DNA from: Prolixibacter bellariivorans ATCC BAA-1284
GTDB lineage: Bacteria; Bacteroidota; Bacteroidia; Bacteroidales; Prolixibacteraceae
Reading direction: 5' to 3'
Assembly: GCF_000621705.1 (NCBI RefSeq)
Contig: NZ_JHXO01000011.1
Location: 248,001 to 312,000 of the forward strand
Length of the DNA: 64,000 nucleotides
Both the position numbers and the translations under genes were made by a program. The notes beneath the pieces were generated by a model. The model made no database searches, was not told the origin of the DNA, and saw nothing but the letters and a program-made list of their open reading frames with translations. Shown here piece by piece: positions 1 to 8,055 of this stretch (its first letter is position 1; every line of letters begins with the position of its first letter).

Positions 1-61
1 GATTCCACAACGCGAAATTGATAAATCAGGTGGTTCAATTACCCAGAATCCCGGGTATTAA
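1..61 (+). CDS. SusD/RagB-family outer-membrane lipoprotein, C-terminal end only
   Basis: Reading from base 2, the frame gives a 19-residue tail, IPQREIDKSGGSITQNPGY, ending at a TAA (59-61). A tail of the form 'PIP..EI......QNPGY' is the standard end of SusD-like glycan-binding lipoproteins, which sit on the cell surface over a SusC TonB transporter. Everything upstream lies outside the window. This tail makes the following GH130, transporter and lipoprotein genes the downstream part of a polysaccharide utilisation locus. The fragment is short, so the call rests on this one motif and on the sugar genes that follow in the same direction. Confidence 0.8.
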   Translation, partial: IPQREIDKSGGSITQNPGY

Positions 62-81
62 TGATTAACAGATAACAGATA

Positions 82-135
82 AAAACAGGATGCCCCACAT
101 GTAGTATAGTCGGATATACGGGGCATCCTTGTTTT
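82..135 (+). terminator. Hairpin between susD and the GH130 gene
   Basis: A 10-bp stem pairs AGGATGCCCC (87-96) with GGGGCATCCT (120-129). It extends by AAAAC/GTTTT past one bulged T, encloses a 23-nt loop, and ends in TGTTTT. It lies 21 nt after the susD stop and about 32 nt before the next start. It could end the susCD transcript or act as a partial terminator that lowers expression of the downstream enzymes. The T-run is short, so read-through is likely. Confidence 0.65.
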
Positions 136-167
136 CACAATCCGGAAAGAAAGACAAAAAGCTAGTT

Positions 168-1211
168 ATGGATATTGCAAAGAGATTCGCCGGGAACCCG
201 ATTTTACGGCCGGGCGACCTGAAACCAAGTAAGGACGGATTGAAAATTGAATGTCTGCTCAATCCCGGAGTATTTCGGTATGACGGGAAAATCTGGATGT
301 TGCTACGGGTGGCCGAACGCCCGGAACAAAAGGATGGGCTGACTTCCTTTCCTGTTTACAGTGAAGATGGTGAGTTACAGATTATGGAGTTTAAGAATGA
401 TGATCCGGATTTGGATTTATCCGATCCGCGGGTTATCAGCTATCAGGGACAGGATTATCTGACGACTATCTCGCATCTAAGGCTGGTTTGCAGTGAAGAT
501 GGAATTCATTTTCATGAACCGGAAGGATATCCGTTGCTTACCGGCAAAGGTATTCACGAATCTTACGGTATTGAAGATTGCCGGGTATCACAAGTCGGGG
601 ATACATATCACCTTACCTACACGGCTGTTTCCCACCTGGGAGTTGGCGTTGGTTTGCGAACGACCAAAAACTGGAAAGATTTTGAACATCACGGGATGAT
701 TTTTCCGGCACATAATAAGGATTGTGCCATTTTCGAAGAGAAGGTTGACGAACGTTTTTATGCGTTTCATCGTCCCAGTAGTCCGGAAATTGGAGGAAAT
801 TATATTTGGTTGGCCAGTTCACCGGATGGTGATCACTGGGGAAATCATCAGTGTATTGCACAAACCCGAAAAGGGAAATGGGACAATGTACGCATTGGTG
901 CCGGTGCAGCCCCCATTCGCACGGATGAAGGCTGGCTGGAGATTTATCATGGAGCGAATGAGGATAATCAATATTGTCTGGGAGCCTTGCTGCTGGATAT
1001 AAATGATCCTTCCAACGTATTGGCCCGTTCCGAAGAGCCAATCATGGTGCCAACTGAAGAATATGAAAAGACCGGATTCTTTGGCAATGTCATCTTTACC
1101 AATGGACATCTGGTGGATGGTGATGAAATTGCCATGTATTACGGTGCGGCCGATGAAGTGATTTGCGGTGCAAAATTCTCTATCAGGGAAATTTTGGAAA
1201 CACTGCATTAG
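168..1211 (+). CDS. GH130 family glycoside phosphorylase/hydrolase (beta-mannoside active)
   Basis: A 347-residue five-bladed beta-propeller enzyme of GH130, the family of beta-mannoside phosphorylases and some beta-1,2-mannosidases. Visible family features are an N-terminal NPIL...LNPG stretch (10-34), the GIEDCR motif (134-139) whose Asp137 is the expected catalytic acid, AFHRPS (199-204), and GAGAAPI...GWLEIYHG (244-262). There is no signal peptide, so it should act in the cytoplasm on imported oligosaccharide. The open frame extends upstream to a TTG at 129, but ATG168 is preferred: it gives the normal N-terminus and has a purine-rich GGAAAGAAAG just upstream. I cannot tell phosphorolysis from hydrolysis without aligning the phosphate-binding residues. 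A transporter and a lipoprotein follow in the same operon. Confidence 0.88.
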   Translation: MDIAKRFAGNPILRPGDLKPSKDGLKIECLLNPGVFRYDGKIWMLLRVAERPEQKDGLTSFPVYSEDGELQIMEFKNDDPDLDLSDPRVISYQGQDYLTTISHLRLVCSEDGIHFHEPEGYPLLTGKGIHESYGIEDCRVSQVGDTYHLTYTAVSHLGVGVGLRTTKNWKDFEHHGMIFPAHNKDCAIFEEKVDERFYAFHRPSSPEIGGNYIWLASSPDGDHWGNHQCIAQTRKGKWDNVRIGAGAAPIRTDEGWLEIYHGANEDNQYCLGALLLDINDPSNVLARSEEPIMVPTEEYEKTGFFGNVIFTNGHLVDGDEIAMYYGAADEVICGAKFSIREILETLH

Positions 1212-1240
1212 AAAACGAATTACATCTCAACTGAGGAATT

Positions 1241-2476
1241 ATGCTGAAGAAACTGGTTAACGAATATCGCGTGTTCTATACCTATCCCAAGGGTATGCGG
1301 ATACTGCTGATTACAAATCTGATCTATTCGCTGGTATTACCGATTATCGAAATGTTTATCGGTGCATACATTATGCGAAATTCACATGAAGCCAAGCTGG
1401 TGGTTATTTTTCAGCTGGCTCTTTATTCCGGTATTCCGTTAACTTTTGCCATAAACGGTTTTCTTCTCCGGAAAATAAAGATTGCGTGGCTTTATTCCTT
1501 TGGGATGCTGCTTAGTGGCGTTTCCATGTCGGCCATGATGATGTTACACGAGCTGGATGCTACAGGCATAGGTCTTGCCGGATTGATTATGGGACTTTCC
1601 TACGGTTTCTTCTGGGCCAACCGCGATTTCCTGGCGTTGGAAACAACCAACGATAATAACCGTAATTACTATTACGGGCTGGAATCATTCTTCTATACAC
1701 TTACCGGGGTGATTGTGCCTTATGTAGTGGGTGTATTTATTGGGGCCACCGATGAACATCACTGGTTTGGAGGGAATACAAATGTTGCTTACCGAATCGT
1801 TACAGCGTCGGTCTTCCTGTTGACGATTATCTCCTCAATTGTGGTTCACAGGGGTGAGTTTGTTAACCCGAAACAGGAACGATTCATCTATTTTCGTTTT
1901 CATATTCTCTGGCGGAAAATGTTGGGACTGGCTACGCTGAAAGGACTGGCTCAGGGATACATTGTGACGGCTCCGGCCATGCTTATCATGAAGCTGGTGG
2001 GAAACGAAGATGTGTTGGGAACGGTTCAGGCGATTGGCGCAATTTTCTCGGCTATCGTTCTGTATCTTATTGGACGAATGGCGAAGCCGAAACATCGTAT
2101 CTACATCTTTTCGTTCGGTTTGCTGTTGTTTGCAACCGGTAGTTTCATCAATGCCGGGCTCTATTCGTCGCTGGGCGTGATTCTTTTCATGTTGTGTCTG
2201 GTTATGGCCCGCCCGCTGCTCGATGTAGCTTACTTCCCCATTCAGCTGAAGGTAATCGACAGGGTAGCAGCCATTGAAAAACGGAACCAATTTACCTATA
2301 TTTTGAATCACGAACTGGGATTGTACCTGGGACGTCTGATTGGTTGCGGACTTTTTATTTTGATGGCTAGTTACATCGGAGAGGACTTTGCGTTGAAATA
2401 TGCTTTAGTCATTATTGGTCTGTTGCAATTATTGTCCATTTTCGTTGCTAAGAATATCATCAATTCAAAATACTAA
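1241..2476 (+). CDS. MFS transporter, probably an oligosaccharide permease of the PUL
   Basis: A 411-residue polytopic inner-membrane protein with about 12 hydrophobic segments in two six-helix halves and a basic cytoplasmic loop near residues 205-225, as in the major facilitator superfamily. The sequence style is that of the YqgE-like MFS group, which is often found in Bacteroidetes glycan loci. It starts 29 nt after the GH130 gene and ends 3 nt before the next gene, so the three genes are almost certainly co-transcribed. The expected role is import of the disaccharide or oligosaccharide that the cytoplasmic GH130 enzyme then cleaves. The substrate is not visible from the sequence. Confidence 0.85.
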   Translation: MLKKLVNEYRVFYTYPKGMRILLITNLIYSLVLPIIEMFIGAYIMRNSHEAKLVVIFQLALYSGIPLTFAINGFLLRKIKIAWLYSFGMLLSGVSMSAMMMLHELDATGIGLAGLIMGLSYGFFWANRDFLALETTNDNNRNYYYGLESFFYTLTGVIVPYVVGVFIGATDEHHWFGGNTNVAYRIVTASVFLLTIISSIVVHRGEFVNPKQERFIYFRFHILWRKMLGLATLKGLAQGYIVTAPAMLIMKLVGNEDVLGTVQAIGAIFSAIVLYLIGRMAKPKHRIYIFSFGLLLFATGSFINAGLYSSLGVILFMLCLVMARPLLDVAYFPIQLKVIDRVAAIEKRNQFTYILNHELGLYLGRLIGCGLFILMASYIGEDFALKYALVIIGLLQLLSIFVAKNIINSKY

Positions 2477-2479
2477 ACC

Positions 2480-4210
2480 ATGAAGAGAATATTGTTGTTT
2501 GTTGCTGTCATCCTGATGCTGGCGTCCTGCACATCAAAGCCGGAGCTGCGTCATCAGGACAGAGTGCCGCAGAAAATGCTGGAGCGGATCGGTCAAATGT
2601 CCGATTTGCCGTCGCCTTATAAAATGCTTGACTGGAAAGCGAAAGCCCGGAAATTCGATCAATTGGTTTTCGATTCCACACAAACCGGCGATTACTGGCC
2701 GCTTATCTGGACGGACAATTCGCAAAAAAATTTCCCACAAAAGACATTTGGTCTGTATACCGCTATCGGCGATGTTCGCCAGGGACCAGACCATCATGAC
2801 GGAATTTTCCATGAATCACTGACCACGATGGGAGCGGTTCTCGGGGCCACCCTGATGGGCATTGACAAATCAAACCAGGATGGGAAAGATTACGTGAACA
2901 TGCTTCGGAATTATTTCAACAAGGATACGGGTTGGGATATCATGATGAACAATACCTGTCCTCAGGTGGCTCTGCTGGGAGGCGGTTACGGCCGCGACTG
3001 GTGGTACGATGTTTTTCCGAATGTCATCTATTACGGAATCATGAATTTCTATCCGAATGAGGAAAATGCCACTCCGCTGCTTCGGTCCATCGCAGATAAA
3101 TTTTTGGCGGCTGATTCGGTATTGAATGGTAACTATCATCATTCATTCTTCAATTACGGAAAACTGGAACCGGAAGACAGCCATATCTGTCCTCAGCAGG
3201 ATGCAGCGGCCGGACATGCCTATGTGTTATATGCAGCGTACAAAAAGTTCGGTGATAAGCGTTACCTCGAAGGTGCCAAATCTGCGTTGGACGCTTTATT
3301 AAGTCAAAAGGATAACACCTTCTATGAAATTTTGATGCCGTTCGGAGCGTATGTGGCTGCCCGTTTGAATGCCGAAGAAGGAACCCATTATGATTTTACC
3401 AAAATCATGAAATGGACCTTTAACGGAGATGCAAAATGCCGCAGAGGTTGGGGGGTTTTAGCTGACAATTGGAATGGTTTCGACGTTTCGGGACTGGTTG
3501 GCAGTACTTACGACAACGGTGGCTATGCTTTCCTGATGAATACTTTTGATGTGGCCTGGGCGTTGGTTCCTATGGTGCGCTACGATCCGACCTGGTCAAA
3601 AGTGGTTGGCAAATGGATGCTGAATGCGGCGAATGCGGCTCACCTGTTTTATCCGTACGAAATCCCGGACGATCATCAGACCATTCCTCAGTTGAAATCG
3701 GTAACCAAAGGTGTTATTGCTTACGAAGGTCTTACCAAGAAATCAGCTTACGAACAGTTTGCGGATATCAAAGCGCCGGTGGCGCAGGGAGATGGTCCCA
3801 ACTGGGTAAAAGGAAAGAATCCATGGGTAACCCAGTTCAGCGTGTATGGAAGTGCCCAGGCGGGTGTTTTCGGTAGCATTATCGATACCACCAATGTGAA
3901 AGGCATTCTTCAGCTCAACCTGTTGGCCTGCGATTTCTATCGCGATAAAGCATATCCTACTTATCTGTATAACAACCCTTATAAGGAGGCAAAAGCCATT
4001 AAAATTGATTGTGGTTCAGCTCCCGTTGATTTATACAATGCACTAACGCATAGCTTCATTCGGAAGAATGTAACCGGAAAAACCGAGTTTACGCTGGAAC
4101 CGAATGGCGTAGCCATGCTGGTATTGGTTCCGGCGAACGGAACGCCTGAATACAATGGAAACAAATTGTTGGTGAATAATGTGGTTGTTGATTATGCAAT
4201 CTCGAAATAG
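2480..4210 (+). CDS. PUL lipoprotein of unassigned family, possible alpha-toroid glycosidase
   Basis: A 576-residue protein with a lipoprotein signal (hydrophobic 4-14, then LASC with Cys17), so it is probably outer-membrane or surface anchored. I do not recognise the family. The central part (about 100-400) has repeated amphipathic helices with aromatic and Asp/His-rich turns, such as GPDHHDG near 106 and QQDAAAGHAY near 240. This is the look of an (alpha/alpha) toroid glycosidase or lyase; the last 120 residues look like a beta-sandwich. It directly follows the MFS gene (3-nt gap) in the GH130 operon, so a role in releasing the glycan cut later by GH130 is the natural inference. A binding protein is the alternative. 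The function is unproven. Confidence 0.6.
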   Translation: MKRILLFVAVILMLASCTSKPELRHQDRVPQKMLERIGQMSDLPSPYKMLDWKAKARKFDQLVFDSTQTGDYWPLIWTDNSQKNFPQKTFGLYTAIGDVRQGPDHHDGIFHESLTTMGAVLGATLMGIDKSNQDGKDYVNMLRNYFNKDTGWDIMMNNTCPQVALLGGGYGRDWWYDVFPNVIYYGIMNFYPNEENATPLLRSIADKFLAADSVLNGNYHHSFFNYGKLEPEDSHICPQQDAAAGHAYVLYAAYKKFGDKRYLEGAKSALDALLSQKDNTFYEILMPFGAYVAARLNAEEGTHYDFTKIMKWTFNGDAKCRRGWGVLADNWNGFDVSGLVGSTYDNGGYAFLMNTFDVAWALVPMVRYDPTWSKVVGKWMLNAANAAHLFYPYEIPDDHQTIPQLKSVTKGVIAYEGLTKKSAYEQFADIKAPVAQGDGPNWVKGKNPWVTQFSVYGSAQAGVFGSIIDTTNVKGILQLNLLACDFYRDKAYPTYLYNNPYKEAKAIKIDCGSAPVDLYNALTHSFIRKNVTGKTEFTLEPNGVAMLVLVPANGTPEYNGNKLLVNNVVVDYAISK

Positions 4211-4248
4211 ACAATAGAATATATTTTAGTTTAGTTTGGGTCAAATTG

Positions 4249-4290
4249 AAACGCGCCGCAGGTACACCCTGTTTGGCGCGTTTTTGTTTT
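4249..4290 (+). terminator. Rho-independent terminator of the GH130 operon
   Basis: A perfect 9-bp stem pairs AAACGCGCC (4249-4257) with GGCGCGTTT (4275-4283) around a 17-nt loop, followed at once by TTGTTTTTTT. It lies 39 nt after the lipoprotein stop and closes the plus-strand PUL transcript before the phased array begins. Confidence 0.85.
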
Positions 4291-4309
4291 TTTATGGTCT
4301 TCGTTTAGG

Positions 4310-4670
4310 GTGTGGTATTCTACCCCTGAGATGGAATTTTCTACCTCAGGGGATCCAACTTTCTACCTTTAGAGTAGACTTTTCCATGTTTAACCCGGAC
4401 TTTCCTGTTTTTAACCCAGGGCTTTCCGATCTCAGAAGAGAATCTTCCATTTTGGAAACGAAATCTTTCGGCCCAAAGGCACAATAATTCCCTCTTTCTC
4501 AGAAAATTTTTCGCATCGAAGAGAGAAATTTGAACCTTCTTCAGAGAAATTTCTCCCGGAAATATAGACTGTTTCGCCCCTGTAGGTGTAATCTTCTTTG
4601 TTTTTCGGAGAATTTTCAGTGTATAAAAACCGGCATCCTGAATCAGAGGTGGTGTTTTCTATTTCAAATA
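4310..4670. repeat. Phased non-coding array, ~17 degenerate units every ~21.2 bp
   Basis: This stretch lies between the convergent ends of the GH130 operon and the LytTR gene and holds no credible gene. A TTC-type core recurs at 4318, 4339, 4361, 4382, 4402, 4424, 4445, 4467, 4488, 4510, 4530 (TTG), 4551, 4573, 4594, 4615, 4635 (ATC) and 4657 (TTT). The steps are 20, 21 or 22 bp with a mean of 339/16 = 21.2 bp, which is two turns of B-DNA. Units look like 'AGA(C/A)TTTTCC' or 'GAGAAATTTC', with an A/G-rich left part and a pyrimidine-rich right part. The mixed steps break any reading frame, so it is not a coding repeat. Function is unknown; DNA-binding-site array or bent DNA are the options. 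Confidence 0.75.
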
Positions 4671-4682
4671 TTCAATCGTGAT

Positions 4683-5453
4683 TTACCGATCCAGCCAGTT
4701 GCGGAAGAAGCGGGCGCGCTCGCGGCTGACAATGATTTTTTCTTCTGACTCGGGTTTGGTTTTCACGATGAGTTTACCGTTGAACCAATTGTTCACCCGG
4801 CTTACCGCATCGATGTTGATGATAAACTGCCGGTTGGCCCGGAAAAACTGTTCCGGATCGAGTTGCTTTTCCAGTTTATCCAGCGGATGATCGACCACGT
4901 GATTCACTTGCTGAAAAGTCGTGGCGGTAGTGGTTTTTTGTGAGCTGTATAAATAGGCAATGTCGTTGACATTGATCTTCACAAAACCGTCAGCGGTGGG
5001 AACAGCCATCCGTGTACGGTATTTTTTCTGTCCGCTGAGCAATGCTTCAGCAAGATCTTTGTAATCCGAGCCCAACAGTTCGGTAGCTTTAACCTGTTTT
5101 TGCATCGCGTCAAGCTTCTCGATGCTCTTCTCCAGCATCGCTGGCTCAATGGGTTTCAGCAAATAGTCTACGCTGTTGACCCGGAACGCCTGAATGGCAT
5201 ATTCGTCGTACGAGGTAACAAAAATGACGAACGATTGCGGTTGAACGGCATCAAATATCTCGAAACAGATGCCGTCGGAGAGTTGAATGTCGGAGAAAAT
5301 GAGATCGGGATCGGGATGTTTTTTTAACCAGGCCACCGAATCACGCACGCTGTCCAGGCAGGCAAGGATTTGCCAGTCGGGCCTGAGGCTGGTGATGAGC
5401 TCGGTCATCATTCGCTGCGTAGGTAATTCATCTTCAATTATCAGCACATTCAT
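4683..5453 (-). CDS. LytTR-family response regulator
   Basis: A 256-residue two-domain regulator. The receiver domain (1-120) has the acidic pair E7-D8, phospho-acceptor Asp55 in FSDIQLSDG, the Thr80 switch and Lys100 in YLLKP. The C-terminal LytTR DNA-binding domain (about 150-255) contains the typical VNDIAYLYS and FFRANRQFIINIDAV stretches. It begins 12 nt after the stop of the LytS-type kinase gene and forms a pair with it. LytTR domains bind 9-bp direct repeats spaced by about two helical turns; the phased array begins immediately downstream of this gene. Targets are otherwise unknown. The family call is firm. Confidence 0.95.
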   Translation of the reverse strand: MNVLIIEDELPTQRMMTELITSLRPDWQILACLDSVRDSVAWLKKHPDPDLIFSDIQLSDGICFEIFDAVQPQSFVIFVTSYDEYAIQAFRVNSVDYLLKPIEPAMLEKSIEKLDAMQKQVKATELLGSDYKDLAEALLSGQKKYRTRMAVPTADGFVKINVNDIAYLYSSQKTTTATTFQQVNHVVDHPLDKLEKQLDPEQFFRANRQFIINIDAVSRVNNWFNGKLIVKTKPESEEKIIVSRERARFFRNWLDR

Positions 5454-5465
5454 AACAATGCGTAT

Positions 5466-6488
5466 TTAATCCAGAAGCGGGATTTGTACCGCGAATTCGA
5501 TTTCTGTTTCAATGATTTTAATGGTTTTACCAGACAATAACCGGTATCGATCGGATAAATTATTCAACCCGGTTCCGGCACTGTAAGTTGTCTTTTTTTC
5601 CTGCCGGTTATTCCTTACCTCCAACATCATCTTTTCGGCGTCAGTCTTCAGATTGATATGAAGCGGTTCCTTTTCCGTTGCCCGGTTGTGCTTGAGCGCA
5701 TTCTCAACCAGTATTTGCAAGGTGAATGGAGGAATGCGTGACTTTAACAATTCCGGCTCAATCTGGTTTTCCAAAAAGACAGCTTCACCTAGCCTGATTT
5801 TATGCAGAAAAATGAACTTTTCGGTGAATTTCAATTCTTTTTCGAGTGTAATGGTTTCGTCGTCGCGGCGTTGCAATACGTAGCGATATACATCGGCCAT
5901 CTTTCGGGCAAACTCTTCCGCTTTATCGGGGTTATACCGAATCTCAGAAATGAGCACACTCAGACTGTTGAACAGGAAATGTGGGTTCATCTGGTTCTGT
6001 AGAACCCGGTATTCCGATTTCAGTTTTTCCTGTTTTAGCTTTTCGTTCTCGATGAGTGAATTGCGCCAGTTGGAGAAGAAGCTACGCAGGAACAGAATAC
6101 TGTTAAAGATGAGGACGAAAATAGCACCGAAAGCATAGGTCAAAACAATTCCACGAAAGTGCAAATTGGGATGGATGGTGTCCCTTGGAAGGACAGTGAA
6201 CATCGCAAAGCCCACGATAGCTGTCCATAGCAGACTTAATGAAACCTGCTTGTATACCCTTGGAACAATGCGAAAGAACCACGGCGTTTTCCGGTCGAGA
6301 TACCGGTTAATGAGAATGTTTCCTTCGCTGAGCAGGTTGAAACCAATGATGGCCAGAATATACGGATATGAGTCGTTAAGCGGATTTTGCGTGGGCGTCA
6401 GAATAAAATTGACAAACTGAAGGGTCAGGAGGGCCAGTATGGACACAATGCCCAAACGTATCAATGTGAAGCGAAACTTATTCGACAT
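5466..6488 (-). CDS. LytS/YehU-type sensor histidine kinase (His_kinase PF06580 type)
   Basis: A 340-residue inner-membrane kinase with four N-terminal hydrophobic segments (about 10-30, 41-60, 82-100, 112-135), a coiled linker (140-165), the phosphorylation motif NQMNPHFLFNSL with His170, and a compact ATPase domain with the N-box LVENALKHN and G-box GTGLNNLSDR. The frame is open back to 6527, but ATG6488 is preferred because AAGGAAGG sits just upstream and the protein then starts shortly before the first helix. It pairs with the LytTR regulator downstream. The efflux operon ends 103 nt upstream on the same strand, which hints at shared regulation. Confidence 0.93.
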   Translation of the reverse strand: MSNKFRFTLIRLGIVSILALLTLQFVNFILTPTQNPLNDSYPYILAIIGFNLLSEGNILINRYLDRKTPWFFRIVPRVYKQVSLSLLWTAIVGFAMFTVLPRDTIHPNLHFRGIVLTYAFGAIFVLIFNSILFLRSFFSNWRNSLIENEKLKQEKLKSEYRVLQNQMNPHFLFNSLSVLISEIRYNPDKAEEFARKMADVYRYVLQRRDDETITLEKELKFTEKFIFLHKIRLGEAVFLENQIEPELLKSRIPPFTLQILVENALKHNRATEKEPLHINLKTDAEKMMLEVRNNRQEKKTTYSAGTGLNNLSDRYRLLSGKTIKIIETEIEFAVQIPLLD

Positions 6489-6591
6489 GATGCCTTCCTT
6501 TTTATCTCCGAGTCCGAAATATAGCATAATTCTTTACGTTCTAAAATTAGCGGATACGAATCCCTTCAGCCTGTCAATGAATCACCACAGG

Positions 6592-8049
6592 TTACTTCTG
6601 ATTGTTATTTGCTTGTTCATTAGCGGCCGGCACCAGCTTGCCAATGGTTTTCAGGTATTGTGTTACACTTAATTTGACATCCGATTTGGCATCGATGTTA
6701 TCGCTCAATGCTTTTTGCCACTGTGCTTGTCCTTCGAGGTAATTGGCCAGTGTTTCCATGCCTACTTCGTAATTATCCTTACTCTCTTTCAGATTTTCCT
6801 TGGCTTGCTCCAGTGCTTTTTCCGTCATGGTCAATCGGGTCACTGCATCCTTGAGGTTGAACCTTGCCTGGGCAATTTCCAGCATCATCTTTTCGGTGAT
6901 GTCCTGCAGATCGGTCTTTTGCATTTCCTGCTCGGCCTCTGCTGCCCTGATTTTGTTCCGTCCTTCGCCCCAGTTGAAAATGGGGATTTTAACGGAGGCC
7001 ATGGCCGTGAAAGAGGTATTGGAATAGTTCGATCCATTGATTTTTGGTCCTTCCAGGTAATTATACCCGGCTGATGCCCCCAGTTGCGGAAGGAAGTCCG
7101 CACGGGTCAGATCGACCTGCTTCTGTTTCAGTTCCACTTGCTTTTTCACGATTTGCCAATCGGGGCGGTTTTGAGGATTTTCATCTTCCGGGTTGGTCGA
7201 GGGAATTACTCCGACGGTCAAACTATCGACAGCTGTTACTGAAGTATTCAGCGGCAAACCGATAATGCGGCAAAGGTTCATACGAGCCAGTTCACGGCCG
7301 TGCTCTGCTTTCTGGATCATCAAAACGGCCTCATTCTTTTTCACTTCAGCTTTCAGCAAATTGTTGCGGGAGCTCATGCCGGTTGTATAACTGTTTTGCA
7401 AAATGTTGACCAGCTCATCCAGCATCTTCTCATACTTTTTTGCAGCTTTTACCTTGTCCTTCAACGTTAGGTAGGTCCAATATGCTTTATCACTTTCGTA
7501 GATGACATTCGATTGCTGCAACCGGATGTTCGAATCAGCCATATCTTCAGCCAAACCCGCCATTTCGTTTGCCTTGCGGATTTTGCCTCCCATGTAAATG
7601 GGTTGTTCCAGTTTTAATCCGGCCAAAGCCACGCCTTTGAGCCCGATTTCCAGGTTGACGTTGGGCATGAAGGCGTACATATTAAACACCGGATTCCCGT
7701 CTGAACCTATTACAGGTTGCCCTGTGGACGGATTAACCATTACGTTGGGCTGTAACTGCCCGCTGGCATCCGGCTTGTAGGTCGGCAGATAGCCTCCATC
7801 GATCGTGTAATCAATGGTCTTGGGCGTATACAGAAACGTTCCGGTAGCCGATAATTTCGGGAAATAGTTGGCCCGGTAAGCCTTCTTGTCATAGGTGGCT
7901 TTCTCTTTCTGTGTGTTGGCCTTACTGATCTGCTTGCTGTACTCCAGCGCCATTTCGCGGCATTTGTCCCGGTTGAGGGATAGCTGGGCATGAGCAACCG
8001 TTGCAGATGCAAGGAATACGAAAATGAATGTATGAATTCGTTGTATCAT
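6592..8049 (-). CDS. TolC-family outer-membrane efflux channel
   Basis: A 485-residue protein with a signal peptide (cleavage after about AHA, residue 21) and two long alpha-helical repeats rich in coiled-coil heptads (about 25-220 and 270-465), the architecture of the TolC/OEP family. The central PNVNLEIGL and GASAGYNYLEG stretches fit the beta-barrel strands. It is the third gene of the adaptor-pump-channel operon and starts 6 nt after the pump gene. It should carry exported substrates from the RND pump across the outer membrane. The last residues are rich in Asn/Gln, which is common in this family. Confidence 0.93.
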   Translation of the reverse strand: MIQRIHTFIFVFLASATVAHAQLSLNRDKCREMALEYSKQISKANTQKEKATYDKKAYRANYFPKLSATGTFLYTPKTIDYTIDGGYLPTYKPDASGQLQPNVMVNPSTGQPVIGSDGNPVFNMYAFMPNVNLEIGLKGVALAGLKLEQPIYMGGKIRKANEMAGLAEDMADSNIRLQQSNVIYESDKAYWTYLTLKDKVKAAKKYEKMLDELVNILQNSYTTGMSSRNNLLKAEVKKNEAVLMIQKAEHGRELARMNLCRIIGLPLNTSVTAVDSLTVGVIPSTNPEDENPQNRPDWQIVKKQVELKQKQVDLTRADFLPQLGASAGYNYLEGPKINGSNYSNTSFTAMASVKIPIFNWGEGRNKIRAAEAEQEMQKTDLQDITEKMMLEIAQARFNLKDAVTRLTMTEKALEQAKENLKESKDNYEVGMETLANYLEGQAQWQKALSDNIDAKSDVKLSVTQYLKTIGKLVPAANEQANNNQK

Positions 8050-8055
8050 GGTTGA

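Noticed and set aside
129-167. TTG129 as the start of the GH130 enzyme
   Set aside because: It falls inside the hairpin at 82-135 and adds a 13-residue tail not seen in the family; ATG168 fits better.
4236-4748. Two short plus-strand open frames (83 and 72 codons) across the phased array
   Set aside because: The translations look random, the 20-22-bp steps break the reading frame, and the first begins inside the terminator region.
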